From the NCBI GenBank assembly GCA_018433585.1, contig JAHDQW010000007.1:163173-227172 (forward strand): 64,000 nt of DNA, in the 5' to 3' direction. The first letter of the stretch is position 1, and every line of letters starts with the position of its first letter. Position numbers and translations under genes: made by a program. The DNA is from Candidatus Praeruminimicrobium purgamenti (GTDB taxonomy: Bacteria; Elusimicrobiota; Endomicrobiia; Endomicrobiales; Endomicrobiaceae). Shown here piece after piece: positions 17,685-27,317 of the stretch. Under the pieces are notes generated by a model. The model ran no database searches and was not told the DNA's origin. It saw only the letters and a list, made by a program, of their open reading frames with translations.

Positions 17685-18041
17685 TTATTTCTTAACGGTA
17701 GCTGCAGGTGCGGCTACAGCTTTTACGGCGACTGCCGCGGTTGACACTGCGACTCCGCTGTCTTTCAAAGCTCCGGCTTTCTTTATGGCGTCATTGACTT
17801 TTGCTTCCGAAGATGCTGTTTTGATTTTAACGTTTGTAGAAACTTTTGACGTCTTTGCTTTTACCTTTTCGCTGCCTGTGGCGTTTGCGATTTCATTTGC
17901 AGTATCGGCTTTTTTCTGAATTGACGCAGAAGTGTTTTGTGTTTTTGTTTTAATTGTTCCTGCAAGATCAGTTTCTGCCGCATAAACCGCGATAGAACAA
18001 AAAAATACTGCCGACAAACTCAATGCCAAACTTTTTTTCAT
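17685..18041 (-). CDS. Small secreted Ala/Lys/Thr-rich protein
   Basis: A 118-residue protein with a strong signal peptide (MKKSLALSLSAVFFCSIAVYA) and a mature part of low complexity, rich in K, T, A, S and V with KTKTQNTS, KVKAKTSKVSTNVKIKTAS and a C-terminal run of V-A repeats. AAGGAGA precedes the ATG and a terminator follows, so it is a monocistronic gene. I do not recognise a family. Composition suggests a helical, basic periplasmic or surface protein such as a DNA- or peptidoglycan-associated filler; that is speculation. Confidence 0.65.
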   Translation of the reverse strand: MKKSLALSLSAVFFCSIAVYAAETDLAGTIKTKTQNTSASIQKKADTANEIANATGSEKVKAKTSKVSTNVKIKTASSEAKVNDAIKKAGALKDSGVAVSTAAVAVKAVAAPAATVKK

Positions 18042-18241
18042 TTTTTTCTCCTTGTTTATATAACGGAGGCTGAATTCACAGGATGCAGAAGTTATATAAC
18101 CGTTAAATATGGTAATAAATCAATAAATAAAAATCAATCGGCGTTTGAACTGATTTTCCGCTTGAGTATTGAAAAGCATAAAGTTAAAAATTCACAAATT
18201 TTTTTGATGACAAAAACAAATATATAGACTAAGCTTTAAAT

Positions 18242-21200
18242 ATGACAAAAAAGTTATATTTTTTGAAATTACGCCAAATAATTTCAATAGTGACAGCGTC
18301 GTGTTTTCTTGTGACGACGCTGTATAGCGGTTCATATTCGCAAATCGTTCAAAAAACATATAATATCGGCGATGTCTTTGATAAAATGAGCGTTATTGAG
18401 TCTGATGTCGGCAAAATAACCGGGATAAACGACATTTCAAGCGATATAACCGTCATAAATATTCAGGATTTGCATTGTCATGAGCAGACACAGCATAATA
18501 TAAGCGAAATAATAAAGGAAATAAATGATAACTTTCCTCTGGAATCAATTTATGTAGAAGGCGGATACGGAAGCATAGACATAAGCTGGTTAAACAGAAT
18601 TTCAGATGAAAATTTGAAAAACAGAATAATTGAAGAATTGTTGAAGGAAGGTTATTTGTCGGCAGCTGAATATTTTGCGGTTAAAAATAAAAAAAACAAC
18701 TTGTTGAGAGGTTTGGAAAGTCCTGCTCTTCATACTGAAAACTTACAGAGACTGTCGGCTATAATCCAAAATCAGCCAAAATACAAAGAGACGCTCGCGG
18801 ATATGGCAAAAGAACTGAAAATATTAAATTCTCAGTATGTAAACAGTAAAAATAAAAGATTTACAAAATACATATACAAATATTTAAACGGAAATATCGA
18901 CAGCACAAAATTTTATACCATTCTTTTTAAATATGTAAATAAAATTAATCTGAATCCTTCCGATTACAACAATATTACCTCTGTGAAAACTGAAGATTAC
19001 CCGAATATTTCAATGTTTTTGTGTTTGTCAAAAGAATATAAAGATTTGGATGTTAACCGCGTTAATGCGGAGCTTGGAAGTTTTATAAGTTCTTTAAAAA
19101 ATAAATTAACTTACAGCGATTATAAAAGATTGGCCGAAATTACCGGTAATTTTAAAGATACGGAAAGACTTTTTGAGTTTTTAAGCAAAATGCCTCATGA
19201 ATTCAGTTTAGATATGTCGAAAAATTATGCCTGTCTTGACGTTTTTTTTGAAATAAGAAGGATGAATGCAAGAATTAATCCTGTAGCTCTTGTAAATGAG
19301 GAAAGAAAGCTGATAGAACAAATAAGAATGGCTCTGTCAAAAAACAGTACAGAACAGGAAATAGCGTATATAACTGATTTTTCCAAATATTTCAAAGATT
19401 ATCTTACATATTCTTTAACTGCTTCTGACTGGAAGTATTTTAAACGCGGTTTTGATAAATTCTATGATCTGTATGCTAAATATGCTGTCGTGGACAGAAT
19501 AAAACCTTTTGAAAAAGACATAAAAGAATTGAACAGGTATTATGAACTAAATGACGGAAGAAATTCGGTCTTTATGTCAAATATAATGAAAGACGAGTCT
19601 CCCGAACTTCTTCAATTGAACGGCAAAGTCCGTACAAGCGAAGAAATATTAAAACAGTCAAGAAAAGTAAAAATAGTTATAACGGGCGGTTATCACAGCG
19701 AGGAATTGACAAGACTTCTTGAATCTGAAAATATAAATACAATAGTTGTAACGCCAAACGTACAAAGCAAAGTTGAACAGGCAAACGAAAGATACGCCGA
19801 GATAATCAGAGAGCAGAATAAAATAAAATCGCAGGCGTTGGCTTTCAGGCTTGCGTCATGTTCCGCAGACACAGAGCAGAAAATACTGCTCGCAAAAGCC
19901 GCAATGAATGTGCTCGGCGTTAAAGACATTAATATGGTCAGGCAGAAACTCGGGGAATATGGTATCAAAATGGAAGACGTTGAAATCCCTGTTCAGTCAT
20001 ATGATATGCAGAAATACGGCAATGACGGAAAAGTTAAAAAAATTGAAAGTTTAATGATGAAAATCATAAGCCTTATGCTTACTCCCGATATATTTTTAAA
20101 TCCGGGAGAAACCATAGATTCGGCGTTAATAGCAATGTTTGAAATTCTTGTAATTCAGGGATTCTATTTCAGCAGGGGATTATCTCCTTTTATAGAGGAA
20201 GCGGCTCCTTCCGAAAAGCAGACTCTTTTTAAAAATTTTGACGCTGTTGTTCTTTCAAGGCTTCCTGCATCCGTACAGCATGGAATACTTGATATGTCAG
20301 AAGACTTATCGGCGGTCAAGAACAAAGAGTCAAAATTATCGGGAATAGAAAAAATACTCAGGAAGGATTTAAAAGAGCTGGTGTCGGAACTTAAGAAAAA
20401 ATCAAAGAAAAGCCGCGGTATTGAAAAACCTGCTCTTATGGATAAAATAATATTTAGATTCGCTCCGAGACAATACAAGCTTGAGAGTATCGAATACCAA
20501 TTAAAACATTTGGACGAAGCTGTGCTTGCGGCAAGAAAAGATATTGAAAATGCAGGGGTAGAACGTCTTGCCCAGCTGACTGATATCAATATGCGCGAAA
20601 TGGCTGAGCGGAATACGGTTGAGCTTTTGAAAAAATTCAGATCTCAGATGGATTCTGTTAACAGGCTGAAAGTCGCAATAGAGGAAATCAGATTTCAAAT
20701 GCAGACTATTAAACCTGAAAGATATGAAAGCGCTGTTGATGAACGTTTAAAAATGACAACAGATAAATTTGAAAACGCCGAACAAAATTTTAATGTCGTG
20801 CTGAATAAATTTATGAATTTGCTGGCAAACGTATATTCTGACGACAATACTAAAGAACATGCAATGAAGGTTGCCCAGTATACTCAAATAATAGCCAAAT
20901 ACATACCGAAAGAATACAAAAAAAATTATGCTCCTTATTTTGAATATTATTCTGTAATAGCCGCATTGCTTCATGATGTCGGTAAAAATACCGTTCCTGA
21001 CGGTATTTTAAATAAAAAAGGAACTTTAACCGATGAAGATTTTTACGTAATGAAATCACACGCCGCTGCCGGAGCCCGTATTCTTGAAGAGAGCGGATTC
21101 GGGCTGTTCTCGTTCGGCGCACGGTATCATCATGAAAGATTTGACGGGAAAGGGTATCCAGAAAAATTATCAGACGGGCAGATTCCTTTTATAGCGACAA

Positions 21201-23293
21201 TAATATCTTTAGCCGATTCTTATGACGCGATGACTTCAAAAAGAATTTACAAAGATGAATTGCACCGTTATATTGCCATAGGAAGAATTAAACACGATGA
21301 AAAAATATATTTCAATCCTGTGGCTGCTTCGGCTTTTATAAAAGCCGTCAACAACGGCGAATTTTCTCCTTTGAAAAAAAGCGAAATAGATTATCTGCTC
21401 GAAGCTTCGCTTGAAGATACAGATGTTGAAATTACTCCTGAAACATTTGAAATCCTAAAAGAAAGCATACAGAAAAGGCAGGGAATGTGGGAAGCGGCAT
21501 TCAGAACGGCTGTAAAAGAGCTGCCGAATGCTTTTTATGAAAAATCCGCTGAAACAAAAGCAGAAACGCAGGATGTTCAAAACGAAGAAATCAAGATTCC
21601 TTCGGCTTCGGGAATATCGAAAATATCGGTAAAAATCGTTCAAGTATTAAAAAATATCTTTACGGTGGAAACCGCGGCTGTAAAACATGTAGTTGTAGGC
21701 TATAAATATATAAAATCTACAGGAATATCGGAAGCGCTGAAAAAAATCGGCGACGGAATTTGGATGGACAGAGAAGGTAAAATTCATATTCCGCCTGTGC
21801 TGATAGTTGAAGATATAGAAAAAATACCTGCAGAAGAAAGAAAAAGTACCGGCTTAAAAGTAAAAGGGAAAACGATTTGGAAAATCGAAACAAAAGGCGT
21901 GCTGGCATACGGCGCAAGCGGAATTATGTATGATGATATAGCAAATACTTTAGGCGTTGACGTCATAAAAGAAGAAATCGAAAGAATTTTTAAAAAAAGC
22001 GGGCATAATGTAAATTTGTCAGTTGATTTAATAACGGCAAGCGACGTCCAGCAGGAAAAAATATTGTTTAAAAAGGATTTTACGTCTGTCAGAACCGAAG
22101 AAATGGCGTCAAGAACTCCGTCACAACAGACTGAATATTTGGGATCCGTGCTGGAAATAAGAAATGCGATTTCTTTGTCCCAGGGCGAAAAGATAATAAT
22201 TTCACTGGAAAAAATAGAGGACAGAGAACTTTTAATGCAGAAAATAAAAAACGGTAAATCAAGAAAAATCATTACCGAGTCTCAGTATGTCAAATTGAAA
22301 GCGAAAGATGAAAATATAGACGATTTTTTTATGAGTTTAAGAAAACAAGGCATAGATTTATATGTAAAGTTTGAAGACGGACAAATCAAACCGGAATACA
22401 GCCTGAAAGGATTTTGCGGATATATATCCGGAAATACCGTTACCGATTATTACAGCGGAGACAGCATAAAAATTAAGTTTATAGAAAACGAGAAGTCGGT
22501 TACTTTAAAATATCTTGAAGAAATGATGACATCGTCCGGAGAACCTTTGGTTGTAAATATTGATATACTAGAAAAAGTATTTAAACAAAACAGAGATATT
22601 TTGGATTCTTACGATATGCTGAATTTTCTTATCGGCAGCATAGAAACGACTTTCAGAATAAGGGATTTGAATTCTTCTTCTGTAAAAGAAATGGCTTATA
22701 ATATAAACTTTGCGAAGATACCTGATTTGCCAAAAGAAAAAAGAGATGAATTTTCTTCTTTGCCCGACTCGGAACTTACCAATGAAGACAGAATAAATGA
22801 ATTTTTGCGTCTTAGCGGCAGCGATATAATAAGCGTTACTTTGTCAGATATCGAAGATGAAGAAGTAAAAAAAATATTTATGAAAACAATCCGAGAAAGA
22901 ATACTGGCGAAATCCGTACTGTCGGAAAAAAATAAAAAGTACGGATTGAAGGATAAAAAGCTTGAAATATTGCTCGGCAGAACTATAGCCGAACAATTTA
23001 AAAACAACGACAAAACAACAGTAAAAATTCCGGATGATTTTATAGGGAACGAAGAAAATATGATGAGGTATATAAATAAACTGCAGGGTGATATAGAAAT
23101 TATAAATGCCGGTTTGTCGCAGGAACGAGATAAAGCGAGAATAGAAATGTTATCCGCTGATAAAGCTGTTGCGCTCAATACGACAATAGAACTTATTGTG
23201 GTTTTTGCGGATGATAACAAATTTAATTCGGTAAGAAAAGCAGAAAGAGCAGATGATGCAAAAAATTACAGAGCTATGCTGTCCGCCGCTTAA
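18242..23293 (+). CDS. Giant protein: ChaN/TIKI-like N-terminal module plus HD-GYP domain
   Basis: A 1683-residue protein. After a hydrophobic segment (residues 11-32), residues about 65-510 repeat the module of the giant at 5763-10298: IQDLHCHEQTQHN (D76, H78), YVEGGYG (E106), and TGGYHSEEL (H485), each in the same order and spacing. A coiled stretch follows, then at about residues 880-1030 a full HD-GYP domain: LLHDVGKN (H911, D912), HHERFDGKGYP (H963, H964) and SLADSYDAMTSKR, as in cyclic-di-GMP phosphodiesterases. The last 600 residues are charged, mostly helical and unassigned. No clear ribosome site precedes the ATG. Export of an HD-GYP domain would be odd, so topology is the open question. 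Confidence 0.75.
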   Translation: MTKKLYFLKLRQIISIVTASCFLVTTLYSGSYSQIVQKTYNIGDVFDKMSVIESDVGKITGINDISSDITVINIQDLHCHEQTQHNISEIIKEINDNFPLESIYVEGGYGSIDISWLNRISDENLKNRIIEELLKEGYLSAAEYFAVKNKKNNLLRGLESPALHTENLQRLSAIIQNQPKYKETLADMAKELKILNSQYVNSKNKRFTKYIYKYLNGNIDSTKFYTILFKYVNKINLNPSDYNNITSVKTEDYPNISMFLCLSKEYKDLDVNRVNAELGSFISSLKNKLTYSDYKRLAEITGNFKDTERLFEFLSKMPHEFSLDMSKNYACLDVFFEIRRMNARINPVALVNEERKLIEQIRMALSKNSTEQEIAYITDFSKYFKDYLTYSLTASDWKYFKRGFDKFYDLYAKYAVVDRIKPFEKDIKELNRYYELNDGRNSVFMSNIMKDESPELLQLNGKVRTSEEILKQSRKVKIVITGGYHSEELTRLLESENINTIVVTPNVQSKVEQANERYAEIIREQNKIKSQALAFRLASCSADTEQKILLAKAAMNVLGVKDINMVRQKLGEYGIKMEDVEIPVQSYDMQKYGNDGKVKKIESLMMKIISLMLTPDIFLNPGETIDSALIAMFEILVIQGFYFSRGLSPFIEEAAPSEKQTLFKNFDAVVLSRLPASVQHGILDMSEDLSAVKNKESKLSGIEKILRKDLKELVSELKKKSKKSRGIEKPALMDKIIFRFAPRQYKLESIEYQLKHLDEAVLAARKDIENAGVERLAQLTDINMREMAERNTVELLKKFRSQMDSVNRLKVAIEEIRFQMQTIKPERYESAVDERLKMTTDKFENAEQNFNVVLNKFMNLLANVYSDDNTKEHAMKVAQYTQIIAKYIPKEYKKNYAPYFEYYSVIAALLHDVGKNTVPDGILNKKGTLTDEDFYVMKSHAAAGARILEESGFGLFSFGARYHHERFDGKGYPEKLSDGQIPFIATIISLADSYDAMTSKRIYKDELHRYIAIGRIKHDEKIYFNPVAASAFIKAVNNGEFSPLKKSEIDYLLEASLEDTDVEITPETFEILKESIQKRQGMWEAAFRTAVKELPNAFYEKSAETKAETQDVQNEEIKIPSASGISKISVKIVQVLKNIFTVETAAVKHVVVGYKYIKSTGISEALKKIGDGIWMDREGKIHIPPVLIVEDIEKIPAEERKSTGLKVKGKTIWKIETKGVLAYGASGIMYDDIANTLGVDVIKEEIERIFKKSGHNVNLSVDLITASDVQQEKILFKKDFTSVRTEEMASRTPSQQTEYLGSVLEIRNAISLSQGEKIIISLEKIEDRELLMQKIKNGKSRKIITESQYVKLKAKDENIDDFFMSLRKQGIDLYVKFEDGQIKPEYSLKGFCGYISGNTVTDYYSGDSIKIKFIENEKSVTLKYLEEMMTSSGEPLVVNIDILEKVFKQNRDILDSYDMLNFLIGSIETTFRIRDLNSSSVKEMAYNINFAKIPDLPKEKRDEFSSLPDSELTNEDRINEFLRLSGSDIISVTLSDIEDEEVKKIFMKTIRERILAKSVLSEKNKKYGLKDKKLEILLGRTIAEQFKNNDKTTVKIPDDFIGNEENMMRYINKLQGDIEIINAGLSQERDKARIEMLSADKAVALNTTIELIVVFADDNKFNSVRKAERADDAKNYRAMLSAA

Positions 23294-23433
23294 AGAGCAG
23301 ACTCCGTTTTTCCATTAGGGCTTTTCGTCGTAATTATTGAAAATTATTATGTTTTAAGAAATCTTCAAAATTTTGACGGTTTCTTTTATTACGCTGAAGA
23401 AGGTATTGCAAAATGAATGAAATATGAAAAATA

Positions 23434-24516
23434 ATGACTGCTCATTTTTTGAATTATGAATTTGGTTATATCTTTTTATTATGCAGTTTGATATTTTTAA
23501 TTTTTTCGTTTTTAATAAAAATCAAAGCATTGAAAAAGACATGCATAATCTTTTTTTCGTTTTTTCTGTCATTAACTTTTGTTGAATTAATTCTGTCTCT
23601 TTATATGCAGAAGCCTCAAATGGAGAAAAAAGAAAATTATATCTATAAACTTGAAAATTTTACTACTCATCAGGTAAGAGAAATAAAATTGATTGACGGC
23701 AAAGGCAATATGTCTGCTTTTTATAATTCTGACGGCAGTTCTGATTTTGGAGGTTGTCAAAAAATATACGATGTTTGTTATACAATGTTCGGGAACGGCT
23801 TCAGGTATACAAAATGTGACTATAAATCTAAAGAGGCGTATGTCTTTTTAGGATGTTCTTTTGTTTTCGGAGCGGGAGTTAACGATAATGAAACGCTTCC
23901 TTATTTTTTTTCGGAGGAAACAAGTTTTAAAAGCAACGTATTAAACTGCGGCTGTATCAGCAAAGCCTCTTCTACAAGTATCAATATTCTGCAAAATGAT
24001 ACTATCGGCGAGTTTCTCAAAGACGTTGAAATAAAACATTTCTTTTATTCTTTTGTCGGCGACCATATTGAAAGAAATTTTAGAATTGAGACAAGTACTT
24101 GTTGCATGGATAATTATAAATTTATTAACAACAGATTCTCAAGAATACCTCAGCCTTTCGGTACAATAAAAGTCGCTTTTGCGAGAAGTTATATCTTTAG
24201 AAAAGTTTTTTTACGGCAGATAGATAAACATAACAGACGTTTCTATGAAAACTATATGATTGAAAGTCTCAAAGAAATGGAGAAAATCATTAAAGAAAAA
24301 TATAAATCAAAATTAACGATATTGGTTTGGAAATATTTTTTAGAAAAAGATTTGATAAAAAAAATAAAACAAACAAATCTAGACGTAATTTTTATTGATC
24401 AGTCTTTAAATTCAGAAGAGTCAGGCTATTCAATACCTTTTGACGGTCATCCTACGGCAAAAGCAAATAAAGAAATAGCACAATATTTATATAATAAGTA
24501 CGTTAACGGATATTAA
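23434..24516 (+). CDS. Membrane-anchored SGNH-hydrolase-like protein
   Basis: A 360-residue protein with two N-terminal hydrophobic segments (residues 1-50), then an SGNH-like domain. Block I is FLGCSFVFGAGVNDNET, with the serine in the GCSF position, and the final block is FDGHPTAKANKEIA with the Asp-x-x-His pair. Such anchored SGNH proteins often edit acyl groups on surface glycans. It stands alone on the plus strand and converges with a GT39-like glycosyltransferase, which supports a glycan-related role. The central part is diverged; loss of activity cannot be excluded. A second SGNH protein is at 58006. Confidence 0.68.
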   Translation: MTAHFLNYEFGYIFLLCSLIFLIFSFLIKIKALKKTCIIFFSFFLSLTFVELILSLYMQKPQMEKKENYIYKLENFTTHQVREIKLIDGKGNMSAFYNSDGSSDFGGCQKIYDVCYTMFGNGFRYTKCDYKSKEAYVFLGCSFVFGAGVNDNETLPYFFSEETSFKSNVLNCGCISKASSTSINILQNDTIGEFLKDVEIKHFFYSFVGDHIERNFRIETSTCCMDNYKFINNRFSRIPQPFGTIKVAFARSYIFRKVFLRQIDKHNRRFYENYMIESLKEMEKIIKEKYKSKLTILVWKYFLEKDLIKKIKQTNLDVIFIDQSLNSEESGYSIPFDGHPTAKANKEIAQYLYNKYVNGY

Positions 24517-24575
24517 ACTGCGGCAGCGGGCGTCTTTTATAAGCAGTTATTCCTGCAGGTGTTCGCTGCGTTCAT

Positions 24576-26093
24576 TTAGCTGTCTTTATTTATTCTTTCC
24601 AATATAACTACTTTAAAAAAATATACGTTTGTTATATCTTCAATAATTTGAAAATTTTTGTTCACGTCTTCTTGAATTATTAAAACATTTTCATATAAAA
24701 ATTTGTCTTCCGGTATATAATTTTCAAGCAAAACATTATGAGGGCTTTTTTTGTATATTGATATTACCATGTCAGGAATCTTACCGCTGAAATAATCAAG
24801 ATTATAAACGCACGGAATGTCATTTAGACAAAAAAGAGTGTACAGCATTTGGTTGTCGCCGCTGTATCTGTCTAAAAGATAAAAGCTTTTATTAGGATAT
24901 CGCGTGTTCAAATAATTTGTCAGATGTTTAAACTGTACGCCTAAACTTGGTTTGTATATTATATTTCTGTAAGCTAAATCAAAATATTTTACCGTATGAT
25001 TTTTATAGGTATATTTTAAATCAAATAGAAAACTGTCTGCAGCGTAAGAAAAATAAAGGTATTGCAGAGAACATATTACTATAAGCAAACTTATAAGTGT
25101 TTTTTTTATGTATTTTTGTTTGATTGAAGATAAATATAACGATGCTATTAATACCATCGCCGGAATAAATCCTGCTCCGTATTCGGGTAATTTATAATGC
25201 GGCATAAGTATTATTGCCAGCCAAGGGAAGAATATCCACAATAACATCAGATATTTATAGCTGCCTTTATATTTGAAAAGATACCATATCAGTCCGGCTA
25301 AAAATATTATAAATATCGGGGGAGATAATAAATTTTCCCATAGTCCCGTTGTCATTGCGCGCATGTTGTCAAAAGAAAAGATTGTTTCCACGGGGTTTTT
25401 ACAAAAATCAGTTAATACTTTTTGTATTATAGGCTGCCTGAAATAATGGAATCCCGCAGTTAAACAAGCTGAAATTACTGACAGTAAAATATTCGCCGTT
25501 TTATTTTTGTTTATATTTTCAAAAAAGCTGCAGAATATTATATAAGCAAAAGGAATAAAAAAATATGCAAGGAATTCATCTTTAATTAACATTCCTAATC
25601 CTATTGATATTCCGTATATGAGCGACCATTTACGGTTAGTGAAATGATTTGTTCTTATTAAACAGTAGATGTTAAATGTTATGGCGGTTATAAGATGGTA
25701 TTCCAGTCCCCCGTATTGCCTGCTCATTCCGTAAATTGCCGGAACCAGCGCAAACAATATTATTGAAATAATGCCTGTCTCTTTGTCTTTTAAGACAACT
25801 CCCAATTTGTATATATAATATAAAGCAATAAGAAAAAAAATATAATTTACGAATATAACTATTAAATCAAAGTATTCTTTGCCGAATACGTAAAACATAA
25901 TTTTTATTATCCATGTTATAAGCGGCGCATTGAAAAAAAGCCATCCGCTTTCAAATATATCGTTAAAATGCAGGGCTGATGAATCATAAGGAAAAACAGG
26001 AGTGTTTAACTTCCACCATATAATATTGGCTGCGGCATAAAATATTGAAATAAAAAAGAATATTGTTCTTGAATTGCAGTTTTTTATATTCAT
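24576..26093 (-). CDS. GT39-like membrane glycosyltransferase (GT-C fold)
   Basis: A 505-residue protein with about ten transmembrane helices. The N-terminus has PVFPYDSSALHFND at the first periplasmic loop, the place of the catalytic acid in the PMT_2/GT39 and ArnT-like GT-C enzymes, followed by a hydrophobic core and a soluble C-terminal domain of about 130 residues. It likely transfers a sugar from a polyprenyl-phosphate donor outside the inner membrane. Its end converges with the SGNH protein at 24516. Family level is reasonably sure; donor and acceptor unknown. Confidence 0.8.
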   Translation of the reverse strand: MNIKNCNSRTIFFFISIFYAAANIIWWKLNTPVFPYDSSALHFNDIFESGWLFFNAPLITWIIKIMFYVFGKEYFDLIVIFVNYIFFLIALYYIYKLGVVLKDKETGIISIILFALVPAIYGMSRQYGGLEYHLITAITFNIYCLIRTNHFTNRKWSLIYGISIGLGMLIKDEFLAYFFIPFAYIIFCSFFENINKNKTANILLSVISACLTAGFHYFRQPIIQKVLTDFCKNPVETIFSFDNMRAMTTGLWENLLSPPIFIIFLAGLIWYLFKYKGSYKYLMLLWIFFPWLAIILMPHYKLPEYGAGFIPAMVLIASLYLSSIKQKYIKKTLISLLIVICSLQYLYFSYAADSFLFDLKYTYKNHTVKYFDLAYRNIIYKPSLGVQFKHLTNYLNTRYPNKSFYLLDRYSGDNQMLYTLFCLNDIPCVYNLDYFSGKIPDMVISIYKKSPHNVLLENYIPEDKFLYENVLIIQEDVNKNFQIIEDITNVYFFKVVILERINKDS

Positions 26094-26169
26094 TAATGTA
26101 AAAAATTAAATCCGGCTAATAATTTTAAGGTTAACAGACAACAGCTGATTTGTTTATTATAGCAAATTA

Positions 26170-26197
26170 AAAAAATCAGCTTAAAAACTGATTTTTT
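26170..26197 (-). terminator. Terminator after the Ni-SOD gene
   Basis: AAAAAATCAG at 26170-26179 and CTGATTTTTT at 26188-26197 form a perfect 10-base stem with an 8-base loop, with A and T runs at both ends. It lies 61 bases beyond the stop of the Ni-SOD gene on the minus strand. Confidence 0.65.
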
Positions 26198-26258
26198 GCA
26201 TCAGCCGTTATGCTTACCGTAAAAATTTTAGACAAAAATGTACTTACAAATACGGTTT

Positions 26259-26717
26259 TTATTTCTTTTCAAAATAAATCTTTTTAAAATCATTTACAAA
26301 GGCTTTTAATTTTTCAATATTAACCGTATCCGTTGATTGCTTGGTTTTCATCGAATAAACTGTTATTTGATGCAAAAGAATAAGTTTGTCTAAATATTTT
26401 TTATCTTTTTCATTATCGTTCAGACTTATTCTTTGAGCTAGAAAATATTCTCCGGCAATGCTTATTATGTTGTCGGCATGTTTGTCTTTAGTTGATACCC
26501 ATCTTATAAGCTGATTATAATTTTTAATGTCCTGTCCTGAAAGCTTTGATATCTCGTTTATTGATTTTTCTATGGTTAAGATATCTTCGTTAATCATTTC
26601 AAAACGCATTTCATCGTCGTAAATGCCGCACGGAACCTGGCAATGTGAAAGTCCTGTCTTTACAAATAAAAAAAATACAGTAAATACAATTGCGATACAT
26701 ATTAATATTTTACTCAT
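26259..26717 (-). CDS. sodN: Nickel superoxide dismutase with a Sec signal peptide
   Basis: A 152-residue precursor. The nickel hook HCQVPCGIYDD occupies residues 25-35, directly after a hydrophobic signal (residues 1-24 ending GLS). Signal cleavage at that point would expose His25 as the mature N-terminus, giving the His1, Cys2 and Cys6 ligand set of NiSOD, and leave a mature chain of 128 residues, near the usual 117. The rest is helical as expected. Known actinobacterial SodN instead has a short propeptide removed by SodX; here ordinary signal peptidase could do both export and maturation. GGAGG precedes the ATG and it follows a DUF2141 gene by 18 bases. Confidence 0.88.
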   Translation of the reverse strand: MSKILICIAIVFTVFFLFVKTGLSHCQVPCGIYDDEMRFEMINEDILTIEKSINEISKLSGQDIKNYNQLIRWVSTKDKHADNIISIAGEYFLAQRISLNDNEKDKKYLDKLILLHQITVYSMKTKQSTDTVNIEKLKAFVNDFKKIYFEKK

Positions 26718-26735
26718 GTATTCCCTCCTGTTTTT

Positions 26736-27194
26736 TTAATCGAAATATACAATATCTATGTAAAGAGTAAGATTCCCGTTTATGTTTATTTTTGATTTAT
26801 CATATGACGGTTTGGATTTTTTATTTCTATTATTTGAAACGCCGAATCCTTCTTTCGGTATTCCTATAAAATTAAAATCCATTTTATAGTTGTCATTTTC
26901 ATCATGTAAAATGCTTACGGCGTATTCTCCGTATAAAATATTTTCAAATGTTGCTGTGGCATTATTATTTACTATTGGGGCTGATACTGTAGCGTTTGCA
27001 AATTTATATTTTTCAGGAAATCCTTTTGATTGGCTGAATAAACTGAAGCGGGCAGTTCCTTTATCGTTTTTAAAATCTGATGCGTTTATTACGATTTTTG
27101 CCTTTTGCCCGGTAAAAGTTTGCGATGGTATAAATAAAAATAAAAAAAATATAATTAGTATTTTTGGAATTTCGGATTTTCCTGATTTTAACAT
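26736..27194 (-). CDS. Secreted DUF2141 protein
   Basis: A 152-residue protein with a signal peptide (about residues 1-28) and a DUF2141 beta-sandwich. The family pattern is clear: YAVSILHDENDNYKMDFN followed by GIPKEGFGVSNN. DUF2141 proteins are periplasmic or surface proteins of unknown function that are often beside porins or transporters. It is the first gene of a two-gene unit with Ni-SOD, so it may be linked to the same envelope or oxidative stress response. It diverges from the CrtI-type gene across a 123-base promoter region. Confidence 0.85.
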   Translation of the reverse strand: MLKSGKSEIPKILIIFFLFLFIPSQTFTGQKAKIVINASDFKNDKGTARFSLFSQSKGFPEKYKFANATVSAPIVNNNATATFENILYGEYAVSILHDENDNYKMDFNFIGIPKEGFGVSNNRNKKSKPSYDKSKININGNLTLYIDIVYFD

Positions 27195-27317
27195 TCAGAT
27201 TTTCCTGTTTTCTTGTATGCAAAAATTAAAAAATACCAATGCAATTTTCAATTGAATTATAAATTATTTTTTTATATTATACAACTGCAGATTATTAAAT
27301 GCTTACAGGAGATCAAC

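Noticed and set aside
20164..23220. Frames of 140-174 residues antisense to the second giant gene
   Set aside because: They mirror the codon phase of the giant gene and show serine/isoleucine-rich shadow composition with no domain.
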